Origin: Methanobacteriaceae archaeon
GTDB taxonomy: Archaea > Methanobacteriota > Methanobacteria > Methanobacteriales > Methanobacteriaceae
Assembly (NCBI GenBank): GCA_027318585.1
Contig: DAHVOW010000004.1
Location: 1 to 64,000 of the forward strand
Reading direction: 5' to 3'
Length of the DNA: 64,000 nt
Shown here: positions 55,358-62,940 of the stretch, piece after piece
Numbering within the stretch: the first letter of the stretch is position 1
Layout: each line of letters begins with the position of its first letter
Notes under the pieces: model-generated
Told to the model about the DNA's origin: nothing
Seen by the model: only the letters and a program-made list of their open reading frames with translations
Database searches by the model: none
Position numbers and translations under genes: made by a program

Positions 55358-56401
55358 CTAGGATCGAAGATGCTCGTAACCCCTTGGTACCAATAAATTT
55401 GTCCTTCCCTCCTTATCTATCATCTCGATTCTTCCTGAACTGGTAACCTCCCCAATGACATGCACCTCCATTTTGTCCTGTATGGAACTAAAATCTTGGG
55501 GAGAGATGGTAAATAGTAATTCGAAATCTTCCCCATAGTAAAGCACCATTTCTCTAACACTTTTATCACTAATTCTGGAAACTACTTCAATAATAGGCTT
55601 TATGGGGATTTTATCCTCATAAAAAAGCATTCCTATGGCCTGGTCACTTGCTGCAATAATTTCCCCCATTTCACTTACCAAACCGTCAGTTATATCGGTA
55701 CAGGAAGTGGCTTTACCTTCAGATAATCCTAGGCCCTCTTTAACCCGGGCATTTGGTTTTAAAGCATTTTTTAATATTTCATATTTTTCTTTTGGATTTA
55801 GAGCATCTTTAAATCGTTCATAATTTAATAGGACTTCAAAACCGGCCGCTGCAGAACCTAAAACCCCGGTAACAGCTACCAGATCTCCCTCTTGGGCTCC
55901 ATGTTTCATTAAAACTTTATCCCTATCTACCATCCCCAGTGCGGTTCCACACAGGGTTATATCATCAGTCTGGTTGGTATCTCCTCCTAAAAGGGCTATA
56001 TCGTATTTTTCACAAGTTTTTAATATCCCTTCTACCAGTGAATCGAAGTCCTCCAGAAGGAGATCCGGGGGAAATCCCATGGACATGATAATTCCCAGAG
56101 GTTGAGCGCCCATTGCAGCTAAGTCGCTCAGATTAACTATCACAGATTTCATCCCTATTTCCTGGGGAGACATTTCTGGAGGAAAGTGGGAGGGCTGGAA
56201 AAGCAGGTCAGAGGTGATTACCAGATACTGCTCACCGATTGGTAGTAATGCTGCATCATCTTCTAGACTTTCAAGCGAAATTTCATTGAAAAATCTTTTA
56301 AAAAAAGGAGAATGTGGAATGGACTTTTGGCTCCGGGATAGGAGCCGCTTTATAAGTCTTTTTTCACCGATATCAGAAATTTTAAGTTTTTTAGAGGGCA
56401 T
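55358..56401 (-). CDS. thiL: Thiamine-monophosphate kinase ThiL
   Basis: 347 residues. It phosphorylates thiamine monophosphate to the active diphosphate. ATP-grasp-like AIR synthase fold: DDAALLPIGEQYLVITSDLL, SDLAAMGAQPLGIIMSMG, GDTNQTDDITLCGTALG, AVTGVLGSAAAGFEVL, TSCTDITDGLVSEMG and YGEDFELLFT. Its start overlaps the end of cfbA by 11 bp, so cfbA, thiL and amrS form one run. The N-terminal ~30 residues are longer and more basic than in bacterial ThiL. Confidence 0.93.
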   Translation of the reverse strand: MPSKKLKISDIGEKRLIKRLLSRSQKSIPHSPFFKRFFNEISLESLEDDAALLPIGEQYLVITSDLLFQPSHFPPEMSPQEIGMKSVIVNLSDLAAMGAQPLGIIMSMGFPPDLLLEDFDSLVEGILKTCEKYDIALLGGDTNQTDDITLCGTALGMVDRDKVLMKHGAQEGDLVAVTGVLGSAAAGFEVLLNYERFKDALNPKEKYEILKNALKPNARVKEGLGLSEGKATSCTDITDGLVSEMGEIIAASDQAIGMLFYEDKIPIKPIIEVVSRISDKSVREMVLYYGEDFELLFTISPQDFSSIQDKMEVHVIGEVTSSGRIEMIDKEGRTNLLVPRGYEHLRS

Positions 56402-56834
56402 TATCTACCCGATCTTTAATTATCTCAGCTATTCGAATATCTGCTCCCAGTGGCTTGGTGTAGATAATTTCTCCATGGAAATGAACATGTTCTTCTTCGT
56501 GTTCGTGTTCATGATGGTGATGGTGATGTTCCATGGTTTCATCCCCGTTACCCAGGCCTAAAATTCGGGGAATGTCTTGAGTAGTGTGAACTCCGTCGGC
56601 CAGGAAGACCGGAGTTACTACAATCTTTTTAACCCCTAGATCAGCCAGTTTATTAATGGAGGTAGGTATGGAGGGCTGGTCCATGTTCATAAACCCAATT
56701 TCCACAGGATAATTGGTATTTTTCTTATATATTTCTGCTAGTTGACTTAAAACATCTTTACCATATGGTAATCTACTTCCATGCCCTACCAGAATTACAC
56801 CAACATCATTTTTTGAGTTTGAATTTGTAACCAT
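56391..56834 (-). CDS. cfbA: CbiX-type chelatase CfbA (sirohydrochlorin nickel/cobalt chelatase) with His-rich loop
   Basis: 147 residues, start ATG 56834 supported by GGAGTGAT. Small CbiX/CfbA chelatases insert Ni2+ or Co2+ into sirohydrochlorin; in methanogens CfbA begins coenzyme F430 synthesis and also serves cobalamin. H18 in VGHGSRLPYG and H83 in DGVHTTQDIP are the metal-site histidines. Residues 103-120 are a histidine-rich loop of twelve His and several Glu (nt 56475-56528), a probable metal store or delivery site. The start overlaps the DUF35 gene by 29 bp; thiL overlaps the end by 11 bp. Confidence 0.92.
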   Translation of the reverse strand: MVTNSNSKNDVGVILVGHGSRLPYGKDVLSQLAEIYKKNTNYPVEIGFMNMDQPSIPTSINKLADLGVKKIVVTPVFLADGVHTTQDIPRILGLGNGDETMEHHHHHHEHEHEEEHVHFHGEIIYTKPLGADIRIAEIIKDRVDNAL

Positions 56835-57204
56835 AAGATATCACTCCATCATCGCCTTCTTCTCTGATTTTTCTAAATACAAGTTCTACTTCGTCACCAA
56901 TTTCTATATTACTTCCATCAGAATCCACAATTTGACTGGTTATTTTGGTTCCTTCTTCCAGTTCTATAATGGCCACCACATAGGGGGATATTAATTTGAA
57001 ATCATCGGTGGGTGTATGTATCACAGAGTAAGTATGGATTTTCCCGTTTCCACTTAACTTTATTTCCTCTAATTTGCCTTTTCTTCTACATTCTGGGCAT
57101 ATAACCCTAACTGGAAAATAGACTTCCCCACAGTGGGTACATTGTGACCCTATAAGGTTGTAGCGCTGAGGAATGTGACGCCAGCCTCGTACAATGTCCT
57201 TCAT
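56806..57204 (-). CDS. Zn-ribbon OB-fold protein (DUF35)
   Basis: 132 residues. Zinc ribbon CTHCGEVYFPVRVICPEC at residues ~22-39, then an OB fold (GKIHTYSVIHTPTDDFKL, then VVAIIELEEGTKI, then GDEVELVFRKI). In archaea DUF35 proteins bridge acetoacetyl-CoA thiolase and HMG-CoA synthase, channelling substrate in the mevalonate pathway. Here it stands without those partners and instead heads a run with cfbA and thiL, its 3' end overlapping cfbA by 29 bp. Start ATG 57204 has AAGGAGG upstream. Confidence 0.85.
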   Translation of the reverse strand: MKDIVRGWRHIPQRYNLIGSQCTHCGEVYFPVRVICPECRRKGKLEEIKLSGNGKIHTYSVIHTPTDDFKLISPYVVAIIELEEGTKITSQIVDSDGSNIEIGDEVELVFRKIREEGDDGVISYGYKFKLKK

Positions 57205-57491
57205 ATTGAACCTCCTTGGTAAAAAGCTTATGTAATTTTGTTATTTCAAATTAACCTAAGAATATTTCTTAGAATGATTTTTCATATCCAAAAGAGGTAA
57301 TACTAAATCTAAAAGTGTTACCTCACCACTTTTATCCTACTTTTTCACCTATTAATCTATTTATGAATTGTGAATAAAAAGTTAATACTAATATAATGGG
57401 TGAGCCCACAAATTATTATTACTATAATAATATTTAATAATATTAAACATAATAATTAATGTTTTTTTAAATTAATTTCAGGGGTGGATTT
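57205..57491. other. 287-bp AT-rich divergent spacer
   Basis: No gene seen. It holds the promoters of the DUF35 run (minus) and of the pilin-like pair (plus). Around 57408-57450 there are repeated TTATTA/AATAAT tracts that could form TATA elements; I cannot pick one with confidence. Confidence 0.4.
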
Positions 57492-58472
57492 ATGGATAAT
57501 AATGGGTATGTAATGACGGGGATGTCTTTTTTACTGATATTACCAATAATAGTATTGTTTATGGTGCTTATTAACTTAAATTACGCAGATACAGAATCAA
57601 AATCTCAGTTCATACAATCTGAAAGCATTTCAAACGTTGTTCATGATTTTGAATTAAATATACCCTGCTTGGGCAGACAAGTATTGAAAGAAGAGGCTTT
57701 CACTGTTGTGAACTCTAAAAAACCTTTGTTCGATAGTAGAAAATCAACAAGGGACAATTTACAGCTTAAAATTGATCAAATTACTCAAAGTTATAATAAT
57801 AAAGGATGGCATGTAAACTGCACGGTGCAATCCATAAGCGAATCTGATGATCCATTCCAGGTGGAAGTAACGTCCTTGGTGATGGTTCAGAAGGGTAAAG
57901 TAGCACATAAACAGGTAATACATCAGAAAATTCCTATTAACGACCCTAATGATCCTTTACCTGATCCCATGCCCTTTGTTAAATGTAAGGATTATGGAGG
58001 GATTTCCATAGATAGCAGTCGAATTTATTATGGGCATAGTCTGGCATCCTACCTAGAACAGCGTGGAAAAAAAAATTGGGAGATATATGAGAATGCCAGT
58101 TCTCCTTTATTCATCAAAAAATGCCCCTATGATCCTTTCGTAGGCCATGGGGTTCCTAATACTATGGAAACTCTGAAGAATTGTCTTGATAACGGATTCT
58201 ATCATGAAAGCAATGATGGGGCTTGTTATTTGTGTAGATTAGAGGGAAAAAGCACCTGCTTTCATCAGGGATTGGAAATATTCATTTTACCCCCTCCGAT
58301 TAATAATCAAACTAATAGTGCCCCCTGTTCGGTGGATCACGTGGTATTTGGAGATGATAATGATGACATCTATCCCGGAGGATGTATTCAATATCATCAG
58401 GAGGGAAATCTTATTTTTCTACTATATTTAGACGATTCACACCGGAAAAAATATGGATTACCCCCTATTTAA
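57492..58472 (+). CDS. Secreted pilin-like protein with N-terminal membrane helix
   Basis: 326 residues. NNGYVMTGMSFLLILPIIVL near the N-terminus gives one membrane helix (residues ~8-28) of the kind that anchors archaeal pilin-like proteins; a polar, cysteine-rich extracellular part follows (CYLCRLEGKSTC near residue 255; CPYDPF; CVQYHQ-type GGCIQYHQ). No clear prepilin peptidase signature precedes the helix. It is the first of two such genes with a 9-bp spacer; together they may make a surface fibre or pseudopilus. No match to a named family by eye. Confidence 0.55.
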   Translation: MDNNGYVMTGMSFLLILPIIVLFMVLINLNYADTESKSQFIQSESISNVVHDFELNIPCLGRQVLKEEAFTVVNSKKPLFDSRKSTRDNLQLKIDQITQSYNNKGWHVNCTVQSISESDDPFQVEVTSLVMVQKGKVAHKQVIHQKIPINDPNDPLPDPMPFVKCKDYGGISIDSSRIYYGHSLASYLEQRGKKNWEIYENASSPLFIKKCPYDPFVGHGVPNTMETLKNCLDNGFYHESNDGACYLCRLEGKSTCFHQGLEIFILPPPINNQTNSAPCSVDHVVFGDDNDDIYPGGCIQYHQEGNLIFLLYLDDSHRKKYGLPPI

Positions 58473-58481
58473 GGTGATGGT

Positions 58482-59495
58482 ATGCTCGGAAAAGATTTTC
58501 TGGAGAATAAAGGCGGACAGGTATTGTCAATGGATCTATTGCTGGCCTTGGTGATAATTTCTGTTTTTTTAGGGGTTTCCGCCAATGCCCTGGACTTGGT
58601 TAGTTCGAAAATGGATGAATCTTCTTATGTGTATTCTCTAGAAAGAATCACAACTGATAATGCGAATATTCTGCTGAGCACACCGGGAACTCCGGAAGAT
58701 TGGGAAGAAGGCCATCAATCCCTGTCCATGGTTAAACCGGGATTAGCGGAAGTGGATTCTGTTACTGGCACAGTTAACAAGACTTTAAGTATGAAAAAGA
58801 TTTCTAAACTGGGTGAAAACTATCACGAGCTTATGGATGGTAAAGTGCTGCCATTTGGTTTAAATTCCTCTATGATCATTTCTCCTAGGGATAGTTCCCT
58901 GGAATCTGTCACTATCAATAACCAGGAACACCCGGAAGATGCAAAGGATATTTTAATCATAAACCGCACCATCATGTGTGATTATATGATTGCCAATATT
59001 CTGACTTCAATTGTATCAAACCAACCGTCAGGAACTTCTTCTGATTTATATAAACCTTTATTCTGCCCTCACTGCAATCTCACACAAAATTTTAAGCATC
59101 CTCGAGAGGAATCAGAAAATAATAAACCGGGATGGAAATGTAAACCTTTCATTGTAACTCAAAATGATATTAACACCACAGATATCTATATTATGACAGA
59201 TCCTCCTCAGATAATGGATGAATCAGCCTGTTGGATAATAGATTCCACTCAAAACATTTCGGACAGTCCTATGATATTTAAATCTTCTCCCTACAGGTTA
59301 AATGAAAAACTTTCGGAACTCATGGGGGATAAGGACAATGCAACCATCTGGGTGCATGTTTTTTCATCAGGAAATACTGATGAAGCCTTCAACGTATATA
59401 TTGGCAGTTTTTTAAAGAATACATCTCTTGAAAAAGTTAAGCCCCAATATCTATCTCCTCAACCCTGTAATTTTATTTTTAAAGTATGGATTTAG
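58482..59495 (+). CDS. Type IV pilin-like secreted protein with EppA-type signature
   Basis: 337 residues. The N-terminus NKGGQVLSMDLLLALVIISV resembles archaeal class III signal peptides (Q-x-S-x-E before the helix): Q13, S16 and an Asp at position 18 in place of Glu, then a membrane helix to ~33. The rest is polar with two CxxC-like pairs (FCPHCN near residue 190) and many Asn. It lies 9 bp behind the preceding pilin-like gene. Secretion through an archaeal type IV pilus or a pseudopilus is inferred. Confidence 0.6.
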   Translation: MLGKDFLENKGGQVLSMDLLLALVIISVFLGVSANALDLVSSKMDESSYVYSLERITTDNANILLSTPGTPEDWEEGHQSLSMVKPGLAEVDSVTGTVNKTLSMKKISKLGENYHELMDGKVLPFGLNSSMIISPRDSSLESVTINNQEHPEDAKDILIINRTIMCDYMIANILTSIVSNQPSGTSSDLYKPLFCPHCNLTQNFKHPREESENNKPGWKCKPFIVTQNDINTTDIYIMTDPPQIMDESACWIIDSTQNISDSPMIFKSSPYRLNEKLSELMGDKDNATIWVHVFSSGNTDEAFNVYIGSFLKNTSLEKVKPQYLSPQPCNFIFKVWI

Positions 59496-59568
59496 GTTTA
59501 AAAATCTTTATTTATCATTTCATATATTTTTAATAATCTGGTGATGGAAAAACTTCTGCATGGATCTC

Positions 59569-60162
59569 TTAGGGTAATTTTCCGGTTATAACCACGATTT
59601 CCTCAAAAAATATTTTTTCACGTGCGGTTATCGATACTTGGAAGCCTAATTCCTCTAATCTTAGTGTGGTTCTTTCTACATCAGACAGGGAAGACTGTAC
59701 CAATTGCACTCGGCCTCCTCTACGAATATGTCCACATAGCCCGTCTAAAAACCTATCAATAACTTCCCTACCGTCAGTACCACCATCCCAGGCAGTATTT
59801 AACTCATCATTCAGAACTTCATCTTCTCCAGTTGGTAGATAAGGGGTGTTAAACAGGATCAGGTCAAATTTTTCGCCCTGAACTGGTTCAAAAAGATTTC
59901 CTTCTCGTAGCTCTACATTGAAGGCACGATTAGCAATCAGATTCTTAGTAGCGCATCGCAGCGCCCAGGGATTAATATCGGTAGCTACCACTCTGGCCAC
60001 TTTCCTGGAGGCACAAACTGCAATGATGCCGGTACCTGTTCCTATCTCAAGAACTTCATCTCTCCTACTCATTTCAAGGTTTTCAGCCAGTAAAAAGCTG
60101 TCTTCAGCAGGTTCATAGACTTTAGGGTGGGTGTTAAAATGCAATCCATTAAATTCTAACAT
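59569..60162 (-). CDS. HemK2-like N5-glutamine (release factor) methyltransferase
   Basis: 197 residues. SAM-binding VLEIGTGTGIIAVCASR near residue 35 and VVATDINPWALRCATKN; the substrate motif is FNTPYLP where the family usually has NPPYLP, with T in place of the first P. Archaeal HemK2 homologues methylate the GGQ glutamine of aRF1 with Trm112. It ends the translation operon of L21e, Rpo4, DUF655 and KsgA, which fits a release-factor role. No Trm112 gene is adjacent. The Asn-Pro change is worth checking against relatives. Confidence 0.85.
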   Translation of the reverse strand: MLEFNGLHFNTHPKVYEPAEDSFLLAENLEMSRRDEVLEIGTGTGIIAVCASRKVARVVATDINPWALRCATKNLIANRAFNVELREGNLFEPVQGEKFDLILFNTPYLPTGEDEVLNDELNTAWDGGTDGREVIDRFLDGLCGHIRRGGRVQLVQSSLSDVERTTLRLEELGFQVSITAREKIFFEEIVVITGKLP

Positions 60163-60212
60163 AAGATCACTATTGGGTGGTACTATCTTCTAAATAGTTA
60201 CATCATTCTTAT

Positions 60213-60524
60213 TTAAATCTCTAATTCATAACCATCTAAAGCTGCAGGAAGACAGCTTAGAACGGTTGATAGTCCCGAAAGATGCAGATTCATCACCACA
60301 GCGCCCTTAACTTCTTCCCGGGTGGCCCCGTTTTGTCTTGCCATCTGAGCATGTAACTTCACACCCATGGGATTGGAGTTGGCAGTCTGAATAGCAATGT
60401 TTAGTAATTGCTTGGTTTTAGGATCTAATCCCTCCAGTGACCTCTGGGCATCTACTAACTTGTTGAAACTATCGGCCAAATCCGGACATTCTTTTTGAAA
60501 AATTTCATAAGGATTTTTTTCCAT
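60213..60524 (-). CDS. Carboxymuconolactone decarboxylase/AhpD-like fold protein without CxxC
   Basis: 103 residues. The helical AhpD fold is recognised from LDPKTKQLLNIAIQTANSNP, VKLHAQMARQNGATREEVKGAVVMNLHLSG. The usual redox CxxC before the histidine (CxxC...H) is missing; the sequence reads SNPMGVKLH. The protein therefore cannot act as a disulfide peroxidase of the AhpD kind and may be a decarboxylase-like or structural member. It sits between ksgA and the HemK-like gene on the same strand. Confidence 0.82.
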   Translation of the reverse strand: MEKNPYEIFQKECPDLADSFNKLVDAQRSLEGLDPKTKQLLNIAIQTANSNPMGVKLHAQMARQNGATREEVKGAVVMNLHLSGLSTVLSCLPAALDGYELEI

Positions 60525-60555
60525 TTATTTTATCCTCCAAATTAATCTGTAAATA

Positions 60556-61410
60556 TTAATCCAATTTCGAATGTTTATTCCATTTTTGATCCATTACTTT
60601 TTTCATTTGATTTGATATCAGAATTATAACTTCAGGTTCCATCTGAAATGGTCTTTCGTCCAATAAAGAGGAATCTAAGATTGATATCACTTCTTTCGCC
60701 GTTTTTTTATCCGGCGCCCACTCATGGAAAGAGTCTATCAGGGCTTTCTTAGCCTTCTTACGTTTGTGCTGGAAGAGGGCCCGGGTGATTTTTACCAGAA
60801 ATTCATCCAGAAGAACATTTTTTTTAGGATTTAACTTAACCACTGCTGATGATACTCGAGGAGGGGGTAGAAAGGCTCCTTTGGGAACCTTAAATAAGCT
60901 TTGAACATTGGCCTTTAGGTTAATCATTACCGAGAGCCTGGAATATTTTGATTCTCCTGGCTTGGCTACCATCCGCTCTGCAAATTCCAGTTGATACATT
61001 AAGATTGCTAAGTCAAAATCATACTCCAGAAGCCGGAAGGTAATTGGTGAAGAAATTTGATAAGGGAGATTAGAAACCACCTTATTAAAGTAGGGCAAAT
61101 TTAAACGAGTGGCATCACCCTCCAGAACATCTACGTTGGTTATTCCTTTTTCTTCAAGTCTTTCTCGGAGGATGCTTGCTATCCGGGGATCCTGTTCAAT
61201 AGCCACAACTTTCCCCGCTTCCTTTGAAAGGGGGATGGTGAGGGTGCCTATGCCAGCACCAATATCCAGAACGGCGTCATGGGTAGAAAGTTCTGCGTTA
61301 TGGATTATTCTGTGCAAAATAGAAGGATTCACCAGATAATGCTGGCCTTTTCGCTTGCTCAGCCGGATCTGGTGTTTTTTAAGTATATCTATTGTTTCCT
61401 GGGGTGACAT
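60556..61410 (-). CDS. ksgA: 16S rRNA dimethyladenosine transferase KsgA/RsmA
   Basis: 284 residues. It methylates two adjacent adenosines near the 3' end of 16S rRNA. Motifs: KGQHYLVNPSILHRII, the SAM loop VLDIGAGIGTLTIPLS, VVAIEQDPRIASIL, and the catalytic KVVSNLPYQISSPITF. A C-terminal helical rRNA-binding domain follows. It lies 5 bp downstream of the DUF655 gene in the L21e-Rpo4 run, a common euryarchaeal arrangement. Confidence 0.96.
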   Translation of the reverse strand: MSPQETIDILKKHQIRLSKRKGQHYLVNPSILHRIIHNAELSTHDAVLDIGAGIGTLTIPLSKEAGKVVAIEQDPRIASILRERLEEKGITNVDVLEGDATRLNLPYFNKVVSNLPYQISSPITFRLLEYDFDLAILMYQLEFAERMVAKPGESKYSRLSVMINLKANVQSLFKVPKGAFLPPPRVSSAVVKLNPKKNVLLDEFLVKITRALFQHKRKKAKKALIDSFHEWAPDKKTAKEVISILDSSLLDERPFQMEPEVIILISNQMKKVMDQKWNKHSKLD

Positions 61411-61415
61411 TTCCT

Positions 61416-61997
61416 TCAGGGTGGGGTTTTCCTTTTAGGGGGGCGTGTAAAAATAGTATATTTCCGCTTACCCTTAGCTTCATGGGACTCCAGTTCCATT
61501 ACAATTCTTTTAGAGATAAGCTTCACCGGGTCTGATATCATGGGAACCCTCTTTTTGATGTCATCAAAACTTTCGAAAGGACCTTCTTTCCTGGCTTGAA
61601 GGATGTCCGCCATATGTTTTTTTCCAATACCTGGCAAAAGCTCGATTTGATGTAGTCGAAGAGATATGGGTCCGGATTCATTGAAGAAATAGACGAATTT
61701 ATCCTCTTTATCCTTTATGATCTCTTCAATAACGTAATTAAGTTCTATTTTAGCGGTAGAAGTTAATTTTTCGTATGGGATCCTGCGGTTAACTCTGGAT
61801 ATTTCTTCTCGCTTACCAGCACCGATGTAAACCTTCTGGAGTATGTTAAGAGTCGTGTTATCTTTGGGAGTTAACTCAAGAAGGGTGAATTCTTCGATAC
61901 CTATGGCCTGGGCTACTGGTTTTCGCTTATAAGTGGTGGTTCCTTTATCCACATATCCCAGTGGGAGAAAATCAAGTATAATCGCATAATCTTCCAT
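61416..61997 (-). CDS. DUF655 family helix-hairpin-helix protein
   Basis: 193 residues. An N-terminal OB-like half (YAIILDFLPLGYVDKG, then LLELTPKDNTTLNILQKVYIG) and a C-terminal helix-hairpin-helix (IELLPGIGKKHMADILQARKEGPFESF) with a basic tail. DUF655 is nearly universal in archaea, found next to ribosomal, Rpo4 and KsgA genes, and is thought to bind nucleic acid; its function is not established. It fits between rpo4 and ksgA here. Confidence 0.9.
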   Translation of the reverse strand: MEDYAIILDFLPLGYVDKGTTTYKRKPVAQAIGIEEFTLLELTPKDNTTLNILQKVYIGAGKREEISRVNRRIPYEKLTSTAKIELNYVIEEIIKDKEDKFVYFFNESGPISLRLHQIELLPGIGKKHMADILQARKEGPFESFDDIKKRVPMISDPVKLISKRIVMELESHEAKGKRKYTIFTRPPKRKTPP

Positions 61998-62045
61998 ATG
62001 ACCATCTATCTCCAGGGAATATTTTATTATTCAGTTTATAACTGC

Positions 62046-62387
62046 TTATTCCCGGTAATTATTAATAATATCTAATATTTTATCCAAATCTTCCTTTTTA
62101 TGGCTGCCCCTTTCTTTAGAGAACATTAACCTCATGTCAGCCGTATCTTCAGGCATAATATCCGCCATCTTAACAGCCTGGTTGGTTTTTATAATCTCCT
62201 CTAATTCAGCAATCATTTTCTGGGCAGAGTCCACAGTAATTTTGGAAAATTTGGTAACATGATCCATTGCCAGGTTCTGCTCGTAGTTAAGCTCCTGGAC
62301 TTTGGCCCTCTCTTCCAGCAGCTCTTTGGCCTGGCAGAAGGGTATAGGATCGGTTTTTAACACTTTTTTTCCAATCATCCTAATCAC
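62046..62387 (-). CDS. rpo4: DNA-directed RNA polymerase subunit Rpo4 (RpoF)
   Basis: 113 residues. With Rpo7 it forms the stalk of archaeal RNA polymerase, homologous to eukaryotic Rpb4. Helical pattern: [47 protein letters not shown], and a C-terminal HRDC-like region ending [14 protein letters not shown]. Its start overlaps the L21e stop by 4 bp (ATGA-type), so the two are translationally coupled. Rpo7 is not in the window. Confidence 0.92.
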   Translation of the reverse strand: MIRMIGKKVLKTDPIPFCQAKELLEERAKVQELNYEQNLAMDHVTKFSKITVDSAQKMIAELEEIIKTNQAVKMADIMPEDTADMRLMFSKERGSHKKEDLDKILDIINNYRE

Positions 62388-62674
62388 TCTTGGACTTTAA
62401 GATGTTCCGGTCTTATGATCAGGCGCTTTGCTTTGTTCCCGTCGTTTATTTCTACGATATAAGCTCTTCCACGTTTTTCAGATATTTTACCTGTTTTTCC
62501 ATGGAAACGTGGGTGGGGCTGACCCTTATGCACGCTAGGATCTATAATTATATGCACCAGATCATCTTTGCTGAAAGTCTGGATTTTTTTGGTAATGGGA
62601 TTGGTTCTACCCGCCCTAATACTCTTTTTGAGTTTGTGTCGTGTTTTACTTCTGAAACCTCTTGATCTTTGCAT
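62384..62674 (-). CDS. rpl21e: Ribosomal protein L21e
   Basis: 96 residues, a 50S subunit protein shared by archaea and eukaryotes. [20 protein letters not shown] is the family N-terminus; YVIII-type [25 protein letters not shown] and RGRAYIVEI follow, ending with [15 protein letters not shown] 62674 has GGAGG upstream (CATGGAGGTTTTTTAA). It heads the translation operon reaching down to the HemK-like gene. A BRE/TATA promoter lies 220 bp upstream (separate entry). Confidence 0.97.
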   Translation of the reverse strand: MQRSRGFRSKTRHKLKKSIRAGRTNPITKKIQTFSKDDLVHIIIDPSVHKGQPHPRFHGKTGKISEKRGRAYIVEINDGNKAKRLIIRPEHLKVQE

Positions 62675-62940
62675 TTAAAAAACCTCCATGATAAACCTAA
62701 AATGCTACTTAAAATTGTTTTCCATAGGCATGAACTTAAATTCTAACAAGTTCCAATCGGCTAGACTACTTTTTAATCTAATAATAGTACCCTAACTAAC
62801 CGTTAGAAGACATTCAAGCTGATCCAGCATTTATTACCCTATATCCGCCCGAAATTGGCCGGAATGGATAGGGCCTCTTCTATTAATTACTTTGACTATT
62901 TATACATTTCAGGAGTTTATAATACTATCCTTCCACCCTT
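62675..62940 (-). ncRNA. Possible structured RNA or long leader upstream of L21e
   Basis: No protein gene seen. On the minus strand, CTGAAATGTATAAATAG holds a BRE-like GAAAT and a TATA box (complement of 62896-62904); a start ~25 bp on falls near 62875. There GGATAGGG (62866-62873) can pair with CCCTATATCC (62837-62846), with CCG/CGG inside, making a strong hairpin at the 5' end. It may be a separate small RNA or the leader of the L21e operon. Confidence 0.4.
62895..62910 (-). promoter_or_regulatory. BRE/TATA promoter between pus10 and L21e
   Basis: Minus-strand GAAATGTATAAATAG: the BRE-like purine/A element directly precedes TATAAATA. It is a good archaeal promoter, firing toward the structured spacer and L21e. 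Confidence 0.55.
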
